Under the pieces are notes generated by a model. It was not told the DNA's origin and ran no database searches. It was given only the letters and a program-made list of their open reading frames with translations. Position numbers and translations under genes: made by a program. From Intrasporangiaceae bacterium (GTDB taxonomy: Bacteria > Actinomycetota > Actinomycetes > Actinomycetales > Dermatophilaceae): a stretch of DNA of 64,000 bases. Below are positions 1 to 8,703 of the stretch, piece after piece (within the stretch, counting starts at the first letter, position 1; each line of letters opens with the position of its first letter). The DNA lies in the NCBI GenBank assembly GCA_021324575.1, contig JAJPIW010000102.1, positions 1 through 64,000 on the forward strand. Reading direction: 5' to 3'.

Positions 1-112
1 CCCGCCGCGTCTTCGGCGGCAGCGACGGACGACCTCGTCGAGCAGTCATTGCTCCAAACCCCATCTCTGATCAGGGGTGTTGCACTAACCGCGTGAGCCC
101 GCCTACTCCCCT

Positions 113-169
113 CTGCACCCGACAAGGCAACTCGGGTGCAGAAGGGACTAGTCCGAGGACCCGATAGTT
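113..169 (-). repeat. Dispersed 3'-end hairpin repeat, copy 1
   Basis: The element has a perfect 10-bp stem (CTGCACCCGA / TCGGGTGCAG) around the loop CAAGGCAAC, followed by CCGAGGACCCGATA. It begins about 15 bp beyond the stop codon of the minus-strand ferritin-like gene. Very similar elements lie just past the stops of two other minus-strand genes (5172-5228 and 17435-17515). It probably acts as a transcription end or mRNA 3' structure; that role is inferred. The rest of positions 1-184 shows no gene. A CATTGCTCC half-motif at 47-55 resembles part of the 30-bp repeats near 51.4 and 52.5 kb. Confidence 0.7.
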
Positions 170-184
170 TGGAGGTGGGGACGG

Positions 185-919
185 TCAGGCGGACAGGCCG
201 AGCCGCGCCATCCGTTCGCTGTGCCGATCGGTGATCCGCGCGAAAATCCGGCCCACCTCGGCCAGGTCGGCGCCTCCGCGCTCCGGGCCGCCCACGAACA
301 GCGATGCCAGGCCATCGCGCTCGACGGCCACCTGCTGGCCCTGGGTGAGCGCCTCGCCCACCATCCGCCGGCCGAACAGGGCCAGCCGACCGGCGATCCG
401 CGGATCGGCCCTGATCGCATCGCGGACCACGGACACGACGAAGTCGGCCCGCCCGCTGTCCTGGAGCGCAGCCATGATGACCCCCCGCGTCGGCTCCTCG
501 ACGTAGCGGGCGACCTCGGTGTAGAAGTCGGTCGCGATGCCGTCGCCGATGTAGGCCTTGACCAGTCCCTCGAGCCAGGTCGACGGCTTGGTCCGCTCGT
601 GGAACGCGTCGAAGGCCGGGATGAACGGAGCCATGGCCGCCTCCGGGTCGACACCCAGGTCGGACAGGGCCGTGACGACCTGCTCGTAGTGGCCGAACTC
701 GGTCACGGCGACCTTGGCCAGACGTGCCTTGAGCGGCTGGGTGGGCGCCAGGTCGCTGTCGGCCGCGAGGCGGGAGAACGCGGTCAGCTCGGCATACGCG
801 AGGACCCCGAGCAGGTCCACCACACCCTCGGCCGGGGCCCTTCCGCTCGGGCTCTCGCCGGTGGTCGGCTCGGTCTCAGGAGCCGCGGGGGCAACCGGGC
901 CGGGTGCGTCGTCGGACAT
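185..919 (-). CDS. Ferritin-like fold protein (MiaE-like)
   Basis: About 244 residues, almost all helical. It carries ferritin-like diiron-type motifs: an E in AYAELTAF and an ExxH in EFGHYE about 50 residues later, with further acidic residues around the DFYTE segment. The family resembles tRNA hydroxylase MiaE and is commonly found beside a DEAD-box helicase in Actinobacteria, as here (divergent). The chosen ATG (MSDDAP) is preceded by a low-complexity Pro/Ala/Glu N-terminal region that then leads into the conserved domain. The longer track start at 1075 only adds promoter sequence. Substrate and metal are not shown by the sequence. Confidence 0.8.
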   Translation of the reverse strand: MSDDAPGPVAPAAPETEPTTGESPSGRAPAEGVVDLLGVLAYAELTAFSRLAADSDLAPTQPLKARLAKVAVTEFGHYEQVVTALSDLGVDPEAAMAPFIPAFDAFHERTKPSTWLEGLVKAYIGDGIATDFYTEVARYVEEPTRGVIMAALQDSGRADFVVSVVRDAIRADPRIAGRLALFGRRMVGEALTQGQQVAVERDGLASLFVGGPERGGADLAEVGRIFARITDRHSERMARLGLSA

Positions 920-1128
920 GGCGCCAGCGTAGTGGCGGGGCGCCGGCGGCCGGGCCGGTACAATGGCGTTGACCACCGGTGCCCGGTCGGCACGACATCT
1001 CGCGAGACCAGGTCTCGCCAGGCGGAGGCACGAGTTCCGCCCAAACCCCAAGAAGACCTCCGATCGGCCCGCCACAGCAGCGTGCGTATGCCGCGCGCGG
1101 CCGAGCCAACGAATGAGGACTCTCCCCC

Positions 1129-2766
1129 GTGAGTGACACCACCCTGACCGATCCCGTCATGCCCGACGTCGAGACGACCCCCGAGGTCGTCGAGGCGGTG
1201 AACCCGTCCTTCGCCGACTTCGGCGTGCACCCCGACATCGTCGCCTCGCTCGCCGACGGCGGCATCGAGCGCACCTTCCCCATCCAGGCGATGACGCTTC
1301 CGGTCGCCCTCGGTGGCCACGACATCATCGGCCAGGCCAAGACCGGTACCGGCAAGACCCTCGGCTTCGGCGTCCCGCTCCTCAACCGGGTCGTTGCCCC
1401 CGGCGATGCGGCATACGAGACGATGCCGCGCGCAGGGAAGCCGCAGGCCCTCGCCGTGGCCCCCACCCGCGAGCTCGCGGTCCAGGTCTCTGGCGACCTG
1501 GAGAAGGCCGGCAAGCGACGAGGCATCCGCGTGCTCACTGTCTACGGCGGCCGTGCGTACGAGCCGCAGATCGACGCCCTCAAGCGCGGCGTCGAGGTCG
1601 TCGTCGGCACGCCCGGACGGCTCATCGACCTGGCCAAGCAGGGCCACCTCGACCTGTCCGGTGTCAAGGTCGTCGTGCTCGACGAGGCCGACGAGATGCT
1701 CGACCTCGGCTTCCTGCCCGATGTCGAGAAGCTCCTCGCCCAGACGCCGGCCTCTCGCCAGACCATGCTCTTCTCGGCGACCATGCCCGGCGCCGTCGTG
1801 GCCCTGGCCCGCCGCTACATGAGCCAGCCGACCCACATCCGGGCGATGACCGAGGACGGCGACAACGCCCACACGGTCAAGGCGATCGAGCAGTTCGTCT
1901 ACCGCGCCCACGCGATGGACAAGACCGAGATGCTCGCCCGGATGCTGCAGGCCCGGGAGCGCGGGCTCACGCTCATCTTCAGCCGGACCAAGCGCACGGC
2001 AGCCAAGGTGGCCGACGAGCTCGCCGACCGCGGCTTCGCCGCCGCCGCGATCCACGGCGACCTCGGCCAGGGTGCCCGCGAGCAGGCGCTCCGGGCGTTC
2101 CGCAACGGCAAGGTCGACGTGCTGGTGGCGACCGACGTCGCCGCGCGTGGCATCGACGTGGAGAACGTCACCCACGTCATCAACTTCCAGTGCCCCGAGG
2201 ACGAGAAGACCTACGTCCACCGGATCGGCCGGACCGGCCGGGCCGGCAACACCGGTATCGCCGTGACCTTCGTCGACTGGGACGACATCCCGCGGTGGGG
2301 CCTGATCAACAAGGCCCTGGACCTGGGCATCCCGGACCCACAGGAGACCTACTCCTCCTCGCCGCACCTGTACGCCGAGCTGGACATCCCCGAAGGCACC
2401 AAGGGCCGGCTCCCGCGCTCCGCGCAGCACCTGGCCGGCCTGGACGCCGAGGTACTTGAGGACCTCGGCGAGACGGGCAAGTCCAGTGGCCGTCGCGGAC
2501 CCGGTGGCCGTGACGGTGCCCGTGGTGGCTCGCGCGAAGGCGGACGTGGTGGCTCGCGCGACGGCGCTCGGAGTGGTGCGCGCGACGGCGACCGTGGTGG
2601 CTCGCGCGACGGCGACCGTCGCAAGGGCGGCGCCGGACACGGGGCCGGCGAGAGCCGGGCCGCAGGCGGCGACGCTGCCCCGGCGGGCGACCGCCCGGAG
2701 CGTAGCAACCGCTCACGCAACCGCCGTCGTACCCGAGGTGGCAACCCCGCCAGCGCCGACTCCTGA
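1129..2766 (+). CDS. DEAD-box RNA helicase with RGG-rich tail
   Basis: 545 residues. The helicase core is complete and in order: Q motif (FPIQAMTLP), Walker A (AKTGTGKT), PTREL, DEAD in VLDEADEML, SAT in LFSATMP, and the second RecA domain with ARGID and HRIGRTGR. The last ~90 residues are a disordered tail of repeated RGGSRDG-type units, typical of RNA-binding RGG tails in DeaD/RhlE-like helicases. It should unwind RNA during ribosome assembly or mRNA decay in the cytoplasm. The GTG start (MSDTT) has a GAGG about 10 bp upstream. The tail repeats explain the long spurious minus-strand ORF through this gene. Confidence 0.95.
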   Translation: MSDTTLTDPVMPDVETTPEVVEAVNPSFADFGVHPDIVASLADGGIERTFPIQAMTLPVALGGHDIIGQAKTGTGKTLGFGVPLLNRVVAPGDAAYETMPRAGKPQALAVAPTRELAVQVSGDLEKAGKRRGIRVLTVYGGRAYEPQIDALKRGVEVVVGTPGRLIDLAKQGHLDLSGVKVVVLDEADEMLDLGFLPDVEKLLAQTPASRQTMLFSATMPGAVVALARRYMSQPTHIRAMTEDGDNAHTVKAIEQFVYRAHAMDKTEMLARMLQARERGLTLIFSRTKRTAAKVADELADRGFAAAAIHGDLGQGAREQALRAFRNGKVDVLVATDVAARGIDVENVTHVINFQCPEDEKTYVHRIGRTGRAGNTGIAVTFVDWDDIPRWGLINKALDLGIPDPQETYSSSPHLYAELDIPEGTKGRLPRSAQHLAGLDAEVLEDLGETGKSSGRRGPGGRDGARGGSREGGRGGSRDGARSGARDGDRGGSRDGDRRKGGAGHGAGESRAAGGDAAPAGDRPERSNRSRNRRRTRGGNPASADS

Positions 2767-2802
2767 CGCCTGGGCCTAAGACGCTACTCCCCCAACGCTT
2801 TT

Positions 2803-2877
2803 CCTAACCTCTGCTAGCAGAGGTTAGGACACTCAGCAGAGGGTGCAACCTGTGCTGAGTGACCTAGCTTCTGCTAG
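2803..2877 (+). repeat. Palindromic repeat cluster, left side (copy 1)
   Basis: Three adjacent hairpins: a perfect 26-bp palindrome centred on CTGCTAGCAG (2803-2828), a stem CACTCAGCA/TGCTGAGTG (2830-2861), and a short CTAGC/GCTAG stem (2864-2877). The first two are repeated in inverted order and orientation at 49011-49089, and part of the first recurs at 4601-4621. It lies 37 bp past the helicase stop, so it could also serve as its terminator. The frameshifted gene of unknown function starts just downstream. Confidence 0.8.
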
Positions 2878-2945
2878 TGAGGCTGCGCCTCTGACCGCCG
2901 AGTTTGGGGCTGGCTTGGACGCGTTGGTGCGCGCACGCTGGGGTG

Positions 2946-4564
2946 ATGGTCGAAACGGCAACGGTGGGTGATCTGCTCGATGGTCATGGGGTGCTGGATG
3001 TCGAGTGCCTGGACCGGGTGTATCTGAACGGGTATGTGCCGAACCTGCAGGTCGGTGGCCAGGTGGTCTCGTTCATGACCAAGCATCTGGGATTGCCGAT
3101 CCCGTCGCCGGCGGTGATGGAGAAGATCGGTACCCGGTTCCGCAACTCGGTGCGCTCGTTCGCCGAAGCCGACCACATCCCGGTCGTCCGGTTCGCCAAG
3201 GGGGACCGAAAGATCGAGGTGATGGGCCGCTACCTGGCCGCCCAAGCCAGGACAGGCCGGTCCGGGGTGGCTGCGATCGGGGTCGCTCAGGAGTACCAGA
3301 ACGTGTTCGCCGGCACCGAACACCACGGCCTTGGCGGGGTGAAGTGGTTCTCCTTCACCAAGGCCGACCGGCGGGTCACGTGCTTCTACTTCTACGTCTG
3401 GGATGTCGACTTCGGGGCCGGGTTCATCAAGGTGTGCGCGTACTTCCCGTACCCGGTCAAGGTGTGGGTCAACGGGCACGAGTGGGCCAAACGGCAAGCC
3501 GCGCACGCCGGGATCGGGTTCACCGCACTGTCCAACGGGTTCGCCACGTGCCAGGACCCGGCCGCGTTGCAGGCCATCTGTGACCGGCTCGGCCCGAGCG
3601 ACATCCAGGGGTTCTTCGACCGGTGGATGAACATCCTGCCGTTGCCGCTGACCGAGCACGACCAGTGCGGCGGGTACTGGTGGGAGCTGTCGATGCGCCA
3701 GGTCGAGGTCTCCCGCACCATCGTGTTCGACGCCCCCCGCCACGCCCGCGGCTTCTTCGAAGCCCTGGTCGTCGACAACCTGGACATCGGCCGTCCCGAG
3801 TCCGTCGAGCTGATCTTCCACGGCCCCTACCGTCCCGGACACGGCCGCCGGGTCACCCTGGGCTGCCAGCCCAAGACCAAGGTCGTCACCCGCGACACCG
3901 ACGTCACCGTCAACGCGTTCTTCAAACACTCCCGGGTCAAGCAGTACCTCAAGGACGGCCGGGCGCTGCGGATCGAGACCGTCATCAACTCACCCACCGA
4001 CCTGGGCTGCCTGCGCCGCCTGGTCCACCTGGAGGAGCTGCAAGCCAAGGGTCGTGCCGTCAACCGTCGCCTGCTCGATACTGAACGTGTCGGGCAGGGT
4101 TGTGTCCTTGCGAGAGCCCAGCCTTTGAGCGGGTCGCACAGTCCACCCTGACCCAGGATGGCAGGAGGTCGCCCGCGCTCCGGTTCGGCGATCCTCGGGT
4201 CATGGCCCTGCTCGGCGCCCTGTGTATCGCCCTGAACGCCCTGGGGTTCACCCATCGGAGCCTTCGCGCCCAGGTGAGCCACCTCCTGTGCGCCACCTAC
4301 ACCACCAACCAGATGAGCTACGACCTTGCCCGGCTGCGGCTCAACGGCCTGGTCGAACGCCGCGAGCACACCAACACCTACGACCTGACCCCGGACGGGC
4401 AACGCGTGGCGATCTTCTACACAAAGGTCCACGACCATCTCCTGCGCCCTCTGATCGCCGCCGACTCCCCACCGGCACCCCACGACCTCCGCCAAGCACT
4501 ACGCACCATCGACCGACACGTCCACGACTACACCCACCGCGCCCGACTCGGAACCGCCGCCTAA
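2946..4564 (+). pseudogene. Frameshifted gene of a widespread actinobacterial family of unknown function
   Basis: Reading from MVETATV, the first frame gives a ~390-residue domain with VECLDRVYLNGY, FGAGFIKVCAYFPYP and YWWELSMRQVE segments. I recognise these from a high-copy actinobacterial 'hypothetical protein' family. The same protein continues in another frame from about 4105-4125 (AFERVAQSTLT, then a winged-helix-like C-terminus with YTTNQMSYDLARLRL) to the stop at 4564. The two parts overlap at one junction, so a single frameshift broke a ~540-residue gene. No slippery heptamer is evident, so programmed frameshifting looks unlikely. No transposase, HUH or DDE motif was seen. Palindromic repeats flank it on both sides, which suggests mobility, but that is inference. 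Confidence 0.75.
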
Positions 4565-4588
4565 AACTCAAGATCAACCTCAGAGTTT
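4564..4588 (+). terminator. Hairpin after frameshifted gene
   Basis: AAACTC and GAGTTT form a short AT-rich stem directly after the TAA stop. It is a plausible but weak terminator or element end. Confidence 0.35.
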
Positions 4589-4600
4589 GAGGAACCAAGA

Positions 4601-4621
4601 GACCTAGCAGAGGTTGGGTCA
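4601..4621 (+). repeat. Palindromic repeat fragment, right side
   Basis: CCTAGCAGAGGTTGGGTCA matches one arm of the palindromes at 2803-2828 and 49060-49089. GACCTAGC occurs at both edges of the frameshifted gene (2861-2868 and 4601-4608), which could be an 8-bp target duplication or simply a shared part of the repeat. The remaining bases up to 4716 show nothing further. Confidence 0.55.
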
Positions 4622-4716
4622 GAGGGGCGGCCGCGGGCGCGGGTGGGCTGCAGCCAGCAAGTCTGCTGGAGTGGCGGCGAGGTGGACCCGGGCGGATGTC
4701 AGGGCTAGTCAGCGAG

Positions 4717-5079
4717 TCAGAAGTCGAGCTGCGACTGCCAGTCGGCGGGTACCCGACCGACCGGGCCGGGTGCCCCTTGCTCGACCGGGTGGCTCGTCGG
4801 TGGCGTCAGGGCCGGGCCTTGCAGCATGACGTTCCGTCGGTAGTCGAAGAACCAGTCCTCACCGGGCTCGTAGCTGGCCATCACCGGGTGCCCGGTCTCC
4901 CGGAAATGCGCCGTCGCGTGCTTCATCGGTGAGGAGTCACAGCAGCCGATGTGCCCACACGCCGCACACCGGCGCAGGTGCACCCACCAGCCGCCGGCCT
5001 CGTCGCACTCGACGCAGCCAGGCCCACTCGGCGGCACGCCCGGGTCGATCGGATCGGGCCTCGTCGCGTCGTCGCTCAT
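4717..5079 (-). CDS. UBP-type zinc finger protein
   Basis: A 120-residue protein with closely spaced metal ligands: CVEC, then CAACGHIGCCD, then an H pair in KHATAHFRETGH. This is the pattern of the ubiquitin-hydrolase-type zinc finger (zf-UBP). In bacteria such small stand-alone proteins are of unknown role. The conserved finger ends with WFFDYRRNVML, and the C-terminal ~30 residues are Pro-rich. The ATG start (MSDDAT) is the only reasonable one. Confidence 0.88.
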   Translation of the reverse strand: MSDDATRPDPIDPGVPPSGPGCVECDEAGGWWVHLRRCAACGHIGCCDSSPMKHATAHFRETGHPVMASYEPGEDWFFDYRRNVMLQGPALTPPTSHPVEQGAPGPVGRVPADWQSQLDF

Positions 5080-5171
5080 GGCTCGAACCTATGCCTGCGC
5101 GACTGCCGGCGCCACGGCATACGACGTCCGGCGCCGGCTCCGCGCGCGTCCGGACCCGACTACTTGCGTGC

Positions 5172-5228
5172 GCACCCGACAAGGCAACTCGGGTGCAGAG
5201 CCAACAACCCCGAGGACCCGATAATTTT
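5172..5228 (-). repeat. Dispersed 3'-end hairpin repeat, copy 2
   Basis: GCACCCGA / TCGGGTGC with the same CAAGGCAAC loop as copy 1, then CCGAGGACCCGATAA and a T-run. It starts 4 bp past the stop of the alcohol dehydrogenase on the minus strand. In the direction of that gene it reads TTATCGGGTCCTCGG and then the hairpin. Confidence 0.75.
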
Positions 5229-5231
5229 GCG

Positions 5232-6311
5232 TCAGGAGGTGGGGGGCGGCGGCGGAGGCGTGATGGTCGAGGTGTCGATGACGTACCGGTAGCGGACACC
5301 GCCGGCGACGACCTTGTCGTATGCCGCGTCGATCGTCTTCGTGTCGCTCGCGTCGAGCGTCTCGATGGTGGCGCCGAGGCCGTGCTCGGCGCAGAAGTCG
5401 AGCATCTCCTGGGTCTCGGGGATGCCGCCGATCTGGGAACCGGTGAGCACCTTGTTGCCACCGATCAGGTTGAACGGGCGCACCGAGTAGGGGTTCGTCG
5501 GCAGGCCGACGTTGACCAGGGCCCCGAACGGCTTGAGCAGCCGCAGGTAGGCCTCCATGTCCAGGTCGGCGCTGACCGTGTTGAGGATGAGGTCGAAGGT
5601 GCCGCGCGCGGCCTTCATCGCGTCGGCGTCGCTCGTCGCGACGTGCTGACGCGCCCCGAGTGCGGCGGCGTCGTCGGCCTTGTCCATCGACCGCGACAGG
5701 GTCGTCACGTCGGCGCCCATCGCCGCGGCGATCTTGACGCCCATGTGCCCCAGCCCGCCCACGCCGACGACGGCCACCTTCTTGCCCGGCCCGGCGCCCC
5801 AACGCTTGAGCGGCGAGTAGGTGGTAATGCCCGCACAGAGCAGCGGCGCCGCCTCGTCCAGGCCGATCCCGTCGGGCACGCGCAGGACCATCCGCTCGGT
5901 GACGACGACCTGCTGGCTGTATCCGCCGGCCGTCCACTCGCCGTCGTAGCCCCGGCTGTTGTACGTGCCCACGGCCGGCTTGGTGCAGAACTGCTCGTGG
6001 CCGTCCTTGCACGGCTCGCACTCGCCGCAGCTGTCCACGAGACAGCCGACGCCGACCCGGTCGCCGACCTTGAACTTGGTGACCCCATCGCCTACTGCCG
6101 CAACGGTTCCGGCGATCTCGTGGCCGGTGACGATCGGGTAGTGCGCGGCCCCCCACTCGTCGCGGACGGTGTGGATGTCGCTGTGGCAGATCCCGGCATA
6201 CGCGATGTCGATGAGGACGTCGTCGTCACGCAGGTCGCGACGCTCGAGCAGGACCGCCTCGAAGGGCGCGCCGGCGGACGGGACGGAGAGTGCGGGAGTG
6301 GTGGTGGGCAT
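5232..6311 (-). CDS. Zinc-dependent alcohol dehydrogenase (cinnamyl/AdhC type)
   Basis: 359 residues of the MDR superfamily. Catalytic zinc ligands are visible in AGICHSD and TGHEIAG, the four structural-zinc cysteines in SCGECEPCKDGHEQFC, and the NAD(P) Rossmann motif in GVGGLGHMGVK. A serine-bearing coenzyme loop (TLSRS) is consistent with NADPH use as in the YahK/cinnamyl-ADH branch. It should interconvert aldehydes and primary alcohols in the cytoplasm. The ATG (MPTTTP) is used; the track's extension to 7154 runs through the next gene in the wrong frame. The C-terminus is a Pro run. Confidence 0.93.
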   Translation of the reverse strand: MPTTTPALSVPSAGAPFEAVLLERRDLRDDDVLIDIAYAGICHSDIHTVRDEWGAAHYPIVTGHEIAGTVAAVGDGVTKFKVGDRVGVGCLVDSCGECEPCKDGHEQFCTKPAVGTYNSRGYDGEWTAGGYSQQVVVTERMVLRVPDGIGLDEAAPLLCAGITTYSPLKRWGAGPGKKVAVVGVGGLGHMGVKIAAAMGADVTTLSRSMDKADDAAALGARQHVATSDADAMKAARGTFDLILNTVSADLDMEAYLRLLKPFGALVNVGLPTNPYSVRPFNLIGGNKVLTGSQIGGIPETQEMLDFCAEHGLGATIETLDASDTKTIDAAYDKVVAGGVRYRYVIDTSTITPPPPPPTS

Positions 6312-6361
6312 GTCTCCACCGTATGCCGGGGGCGCCCGGCGAGCGCAACCCGGGGCAGTCC

Positions 6362-7147
6362 TCAGAGCCTCGGGAGCAAGGCCTTGGCCACGTCGCGGTA
6401 GGCCTTGGCGCCCTTGGTGGTGCGCCCCGTCGCAAGGATCGAGCGCCCCACGGCGGGAGCCTCGGCGAAGCGGATGGTCCGCGGGATCGGTGGCTCGAGC
6501 ACCGGCAGGCCGTAGCGCTCCCCCACGTCGTCGAGCACCTCGCGGGAGTGGTTGCTCCGCCCGTCGTACATCGTCGGCAGGATGCCCAGGACCTCGAGCT
6601 TCTTGTTGAGGATCCGCTTGACGTCGGCGACGGTGTCGAGCAGCTGGCCGACGCCGCGGTGGCCGAGCATCTCGGCGGGCATCGGGATGATGAGTCCCTT
6701 GCTGGCGGTCAGGGCGTTGAGGGTGAGGACGCCCAGGCTCGGGGAGCAGTCCAGCAGGATGATGTCGTATGCCGCGAGCACGGGTTCGAGGGCGGACTGT
6801 AGGACGTACTCGCGGGCCGGGCGGCCGAGGAGCTGGGCCTCCGCGCCGGCGAGGTCGATGGTGCTCGGGACCAGGTCGACGCCGTCGTCGCAGTGCAGGA
6901 TCGCCTCGCTCAGCTCGGCCTTGCCGAGGAGGACCTCGTGGATGCTCGTCTCGACGGCGTCGGGGTCGACGCCGAGGCTGAAGGTCAGGCAGGCCTGGGC
7001 GTCGAGGTCGACGAGCAGGACCCGCTGTCCGAGCTCGGCGAAGGCGGCCCCGAGGGACGCCACCGAGGTGGTCTTGGCGACGCCACCCTTCTGGTTGGCG
7101 ACCGCGATGACGGCGGCGGACTTCTTCTTGCGCTTGGCGGGCGGCAC
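6362..7147 (-). CDS. ParA-family ATPase
   Basis: About 261 residues. It has the deviant Walker A of ParA/Soj proteins (NQKGGVAKTT), the A' motif (VLLVDLDAQA) and a Walker B (DIILLDCSPSLG). The start is set at GTG 7147 (VPPAKRKKK) because GAGAG lies upstream; the longer GTG at 7180 has no ribosome binding site. No parB or parS-like partner is adjacent, so this is an orphan ParA of the kind used for positioning cargo or plasmid-like partition; its cargo is unknown. The basic N-terminal KRKKK may contact DNA. Confidence 0.9.
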   Translation of the reverse strand: MPPAKRKKKSAAVIAVANQKGGVAKTTSVASLGAAFAELGQRVLLVDLDAQACLTFSLGVDPDAVETSIHEVLLGKAELSEAILHCDDGVDLVPSTIDLAGAEAQLLGRPAREYVLQSALEPVLAAYDIILLDCSPSLGVLTLNALTASKGLIIPMPAEMLGHRGVGQLLDTVADVKRILNKKLEVLGILPTMYDGRSNHSREVLDDVGERYGLPVLEPPIPRTIRFAEAPAVGRSILATGRTTKGAKAYRDVAKALLPRL

Positions 7148-7269
7148 GGGCCAAAGTCTCTCAGATCGCCGGCCCGGCACCGCGCGGGCAGCGGGCGACC
7201 TACCTCACGTCTGCAGCGGTCCGCAGGCGTCCGCCGCGGCCAGGTGCGGTCAGCTGTCGCGCAGAGCGC

Positions 7270-7704
7270 TCAGCCGTCGGGATCGGTGTCGGGCACAGCG
7301 ATCAGGCCGACGGGCCCGGGGTTCCAGGCGATCTCCCACCGGTAGCCGTCGGGATCGGCGAAGTAGCCGGAGTAGCCGCCCCAGTCGCGATGCTCCGCGC
7401 CCCGCACCTCGGGGGACCCCGCCGCCTCGGCGGCCGCGAGCACGGCGTCGACTCCCGCACGCGTGGCTTCGTTGTGGGCGATGGTGATGGGGACCAGCCC
7501 CGGCCCCCGCCGGATCGGGCCGACCTCGGCCTCGAAGCCGGCCTCGGACCACAGCGACAGGACCAGCCGCTCCCCGACCTTGATCATGAGCACCTCCCCC
7601 GGCACGTCGAGCTCGGTCGGCCAGCCGAGGCCGTCGACATAGAAGGTCCGGGTGGCATCGAGGTCGGCGACGGCCAGGGTGATGAACGACACGCGAGGAT
7701 CCAT
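7270..7704 (-). CDS. VOC superfamily protein (glyoxalase/dioxygenase fold)
   Basis: 144 residues forming two βαβββ units: VSFITLAVADLDATRTFY at the start and DPDGYRWEIAWNPG at the end, both characteristic of vicinal-oxygen-chelate proteins. The specific reaction cannot be told; many of these are annotated as glyoxalases. It lies 3 bp after the stop of the RecB-like nuclease gene and is likely cotranscribed with it. Confidence 0.88.
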   Translation of the reverse strand: MDPRVSFITLAVADLDATRTFYVDGLGWPTELDVPGEVLMIKVGERLVLSLWSEAGFEAEVGPIRRGPGLVPITIAHNEATRAGVDAVLAAAEAAGSPEVRGAEHRDWGGYSGYFADPDGYRWEIAWNPGPVGLIAVPDTDPDG

Positions 7705-7707
7705 GGC

Positions 7708-8583
7708 TCACTCCACATCGGTGTTGGGTGGGAGGTCGGGCTCGTCGAGCCCGGCCCAGCCCGACTTCTCCGGGCCGATCGTCTGCCCCTCGGGGCAGTG
7801 CGCCCGGAAGTCGCACCACTGGCACAGCACGGAGGTGCGCGCCGGGAACGCCGCGGACTCGACACCCACCAACGCGTAGTCGGCGTCGGCGGCGCGTGCG
7901 TCGATGGCGATCGACTGGGCTTCGGCGACCTTGCGGGCGATCGACTCGCGCGTGTGCGTGTGACCGACGACCTCGCCGGTGGGCACGTGGTGCAGCTCGA
8001 CCCGCAGACAGGTGCGCTTGAACATCTTCCACACCGTCGCGGCGTACAGGGCCAGAGGCAGTGACGTGCGGGCGTCGTCGTCGGTGGGCGGTCGACGGCT
8101 CGCCTTGTAGTCGACGATGACGAGCTCGCCCGCGCGGTCGTCGAGCCGGTCGACGCGGCCCTGGAGCCGCAGCGGTCCGGTATACATCGAGACGGTCCGC
8201 TCGATGCCGCGGGGCTGGTCGTGCGGGTCGACCCGCTCGAGGTAGGCGGCGACCTGCCCCTGGGCGCGCGCCCGCCAGCGGACCGACTGGTCGGGGTCGC
8301 GGAAGCCGACATCGATCCAGTCGCTGCGGACCAGCTCGGCACCGCCGGCCGGTGTGCGCTGCCGGTCGGGCAGGTCCCACCAGTCCCGCAGGGCGTTGTG
8401 GATCGCCAGGCCGACCGACGTGTGCGCCCGCTGCGGGCGGGCCGCCGGCTTGGGCCGGTCGAGGTACTGCATCCGATAGCGGCGCGGACAGTCCAGCCAG
8501 GCGAGCAGACGGGACGGCGACGCGGCATACGAGGGGGTGGGCATCCCCTCGAACGTCGCCTGGACCGCGGTCGTCTCACTCAC
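7708..8583 (-). CDS. RecB-like PD-(D/E)XK exonuclease
   Basis: About 291 residues matching the stand-alone RecB-nuclease family. It starts with SPSRLLAWLDCPRRYRMQYLD and contains the catalytic core GRVDRLDD followed by ELVIVDYKAS (D...D-x-K), and a C-terminal cysteine pair (CQWCDFRAHC) that with the early DCPRRY cysteine forms the 4Fe-4S cluster seen in AddB/RecB-type nucleases. A role in DNA repair or processing is inferred. Start taken at GTG 8583 (VSETTAV); an in-frame GTG three codons upstream is possible. Confidence 0.88.
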   Translation of the reverse strand: MSETTAVQATFEGMPTPSYAASPSRLLAWLDCPRRYRMQYLDRPKPAARPQRAHTSVGLAIHNALRDWWDLPDRQRTPAGGAELVRSDWIDVGFRDPDQSVRWRARAQGQVAAYLERVDPHDQPRGIERTVSMYTGPLRLQGRVDRLDDRAGELVIVDYKASRRPPTDDDARTSLPLALYAATVWKMFKRTCLRVELHHVPTGEVVGHTHTRESIARKVAEAQSIAIDARAADADYALVGVESAAFPARTSVLCQWCDFRAHCPEGQTIGPEKSGWAGLDEPDLPPNTDVE

Positions 8584-8703
8584 GTCGGTCACGTTAGCCC
8601 GCGGCACCGACACCCCGGCGCCGTCCACAAGGCCTTGCCGCCACAGGCACCCCGGACCTACGCTGAGCCCACCATTGTCGCGTATGACGAAACGAGTTGC
8701 ACG

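Noticed and set aside
784-2640. 618-aa minus-strand ORF
   Set aside because: It is antisense to the helicase; its tandem ATTS/AR-type repeats mirror the RGG tail.
2500-2640. Regular repeats resembling a CRISPR array
   Set aside because: They are codon-level repeats of the helicase RGG tail, in frame, with no unique spacers and no cas genes.
4095-4135. Programmed frameshift
   Set aside because: No slippery heptamer, and homologues I recall are single-frame; decay or sequencing error is simpler.
2946-4564. RAYT/HUH or IS transposase for the repeat-flanked gene
   Set aside because: No HUH pair, no DDE triad and no clear terminal inverted repeats could be seen.
5232-7154. 640-aa reading of the alcohol dehydrogenase
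   Set aside because: The first ~280 residues are an out-of-frame reading of the ParA gene; the conserved enzyme starts at 6311.
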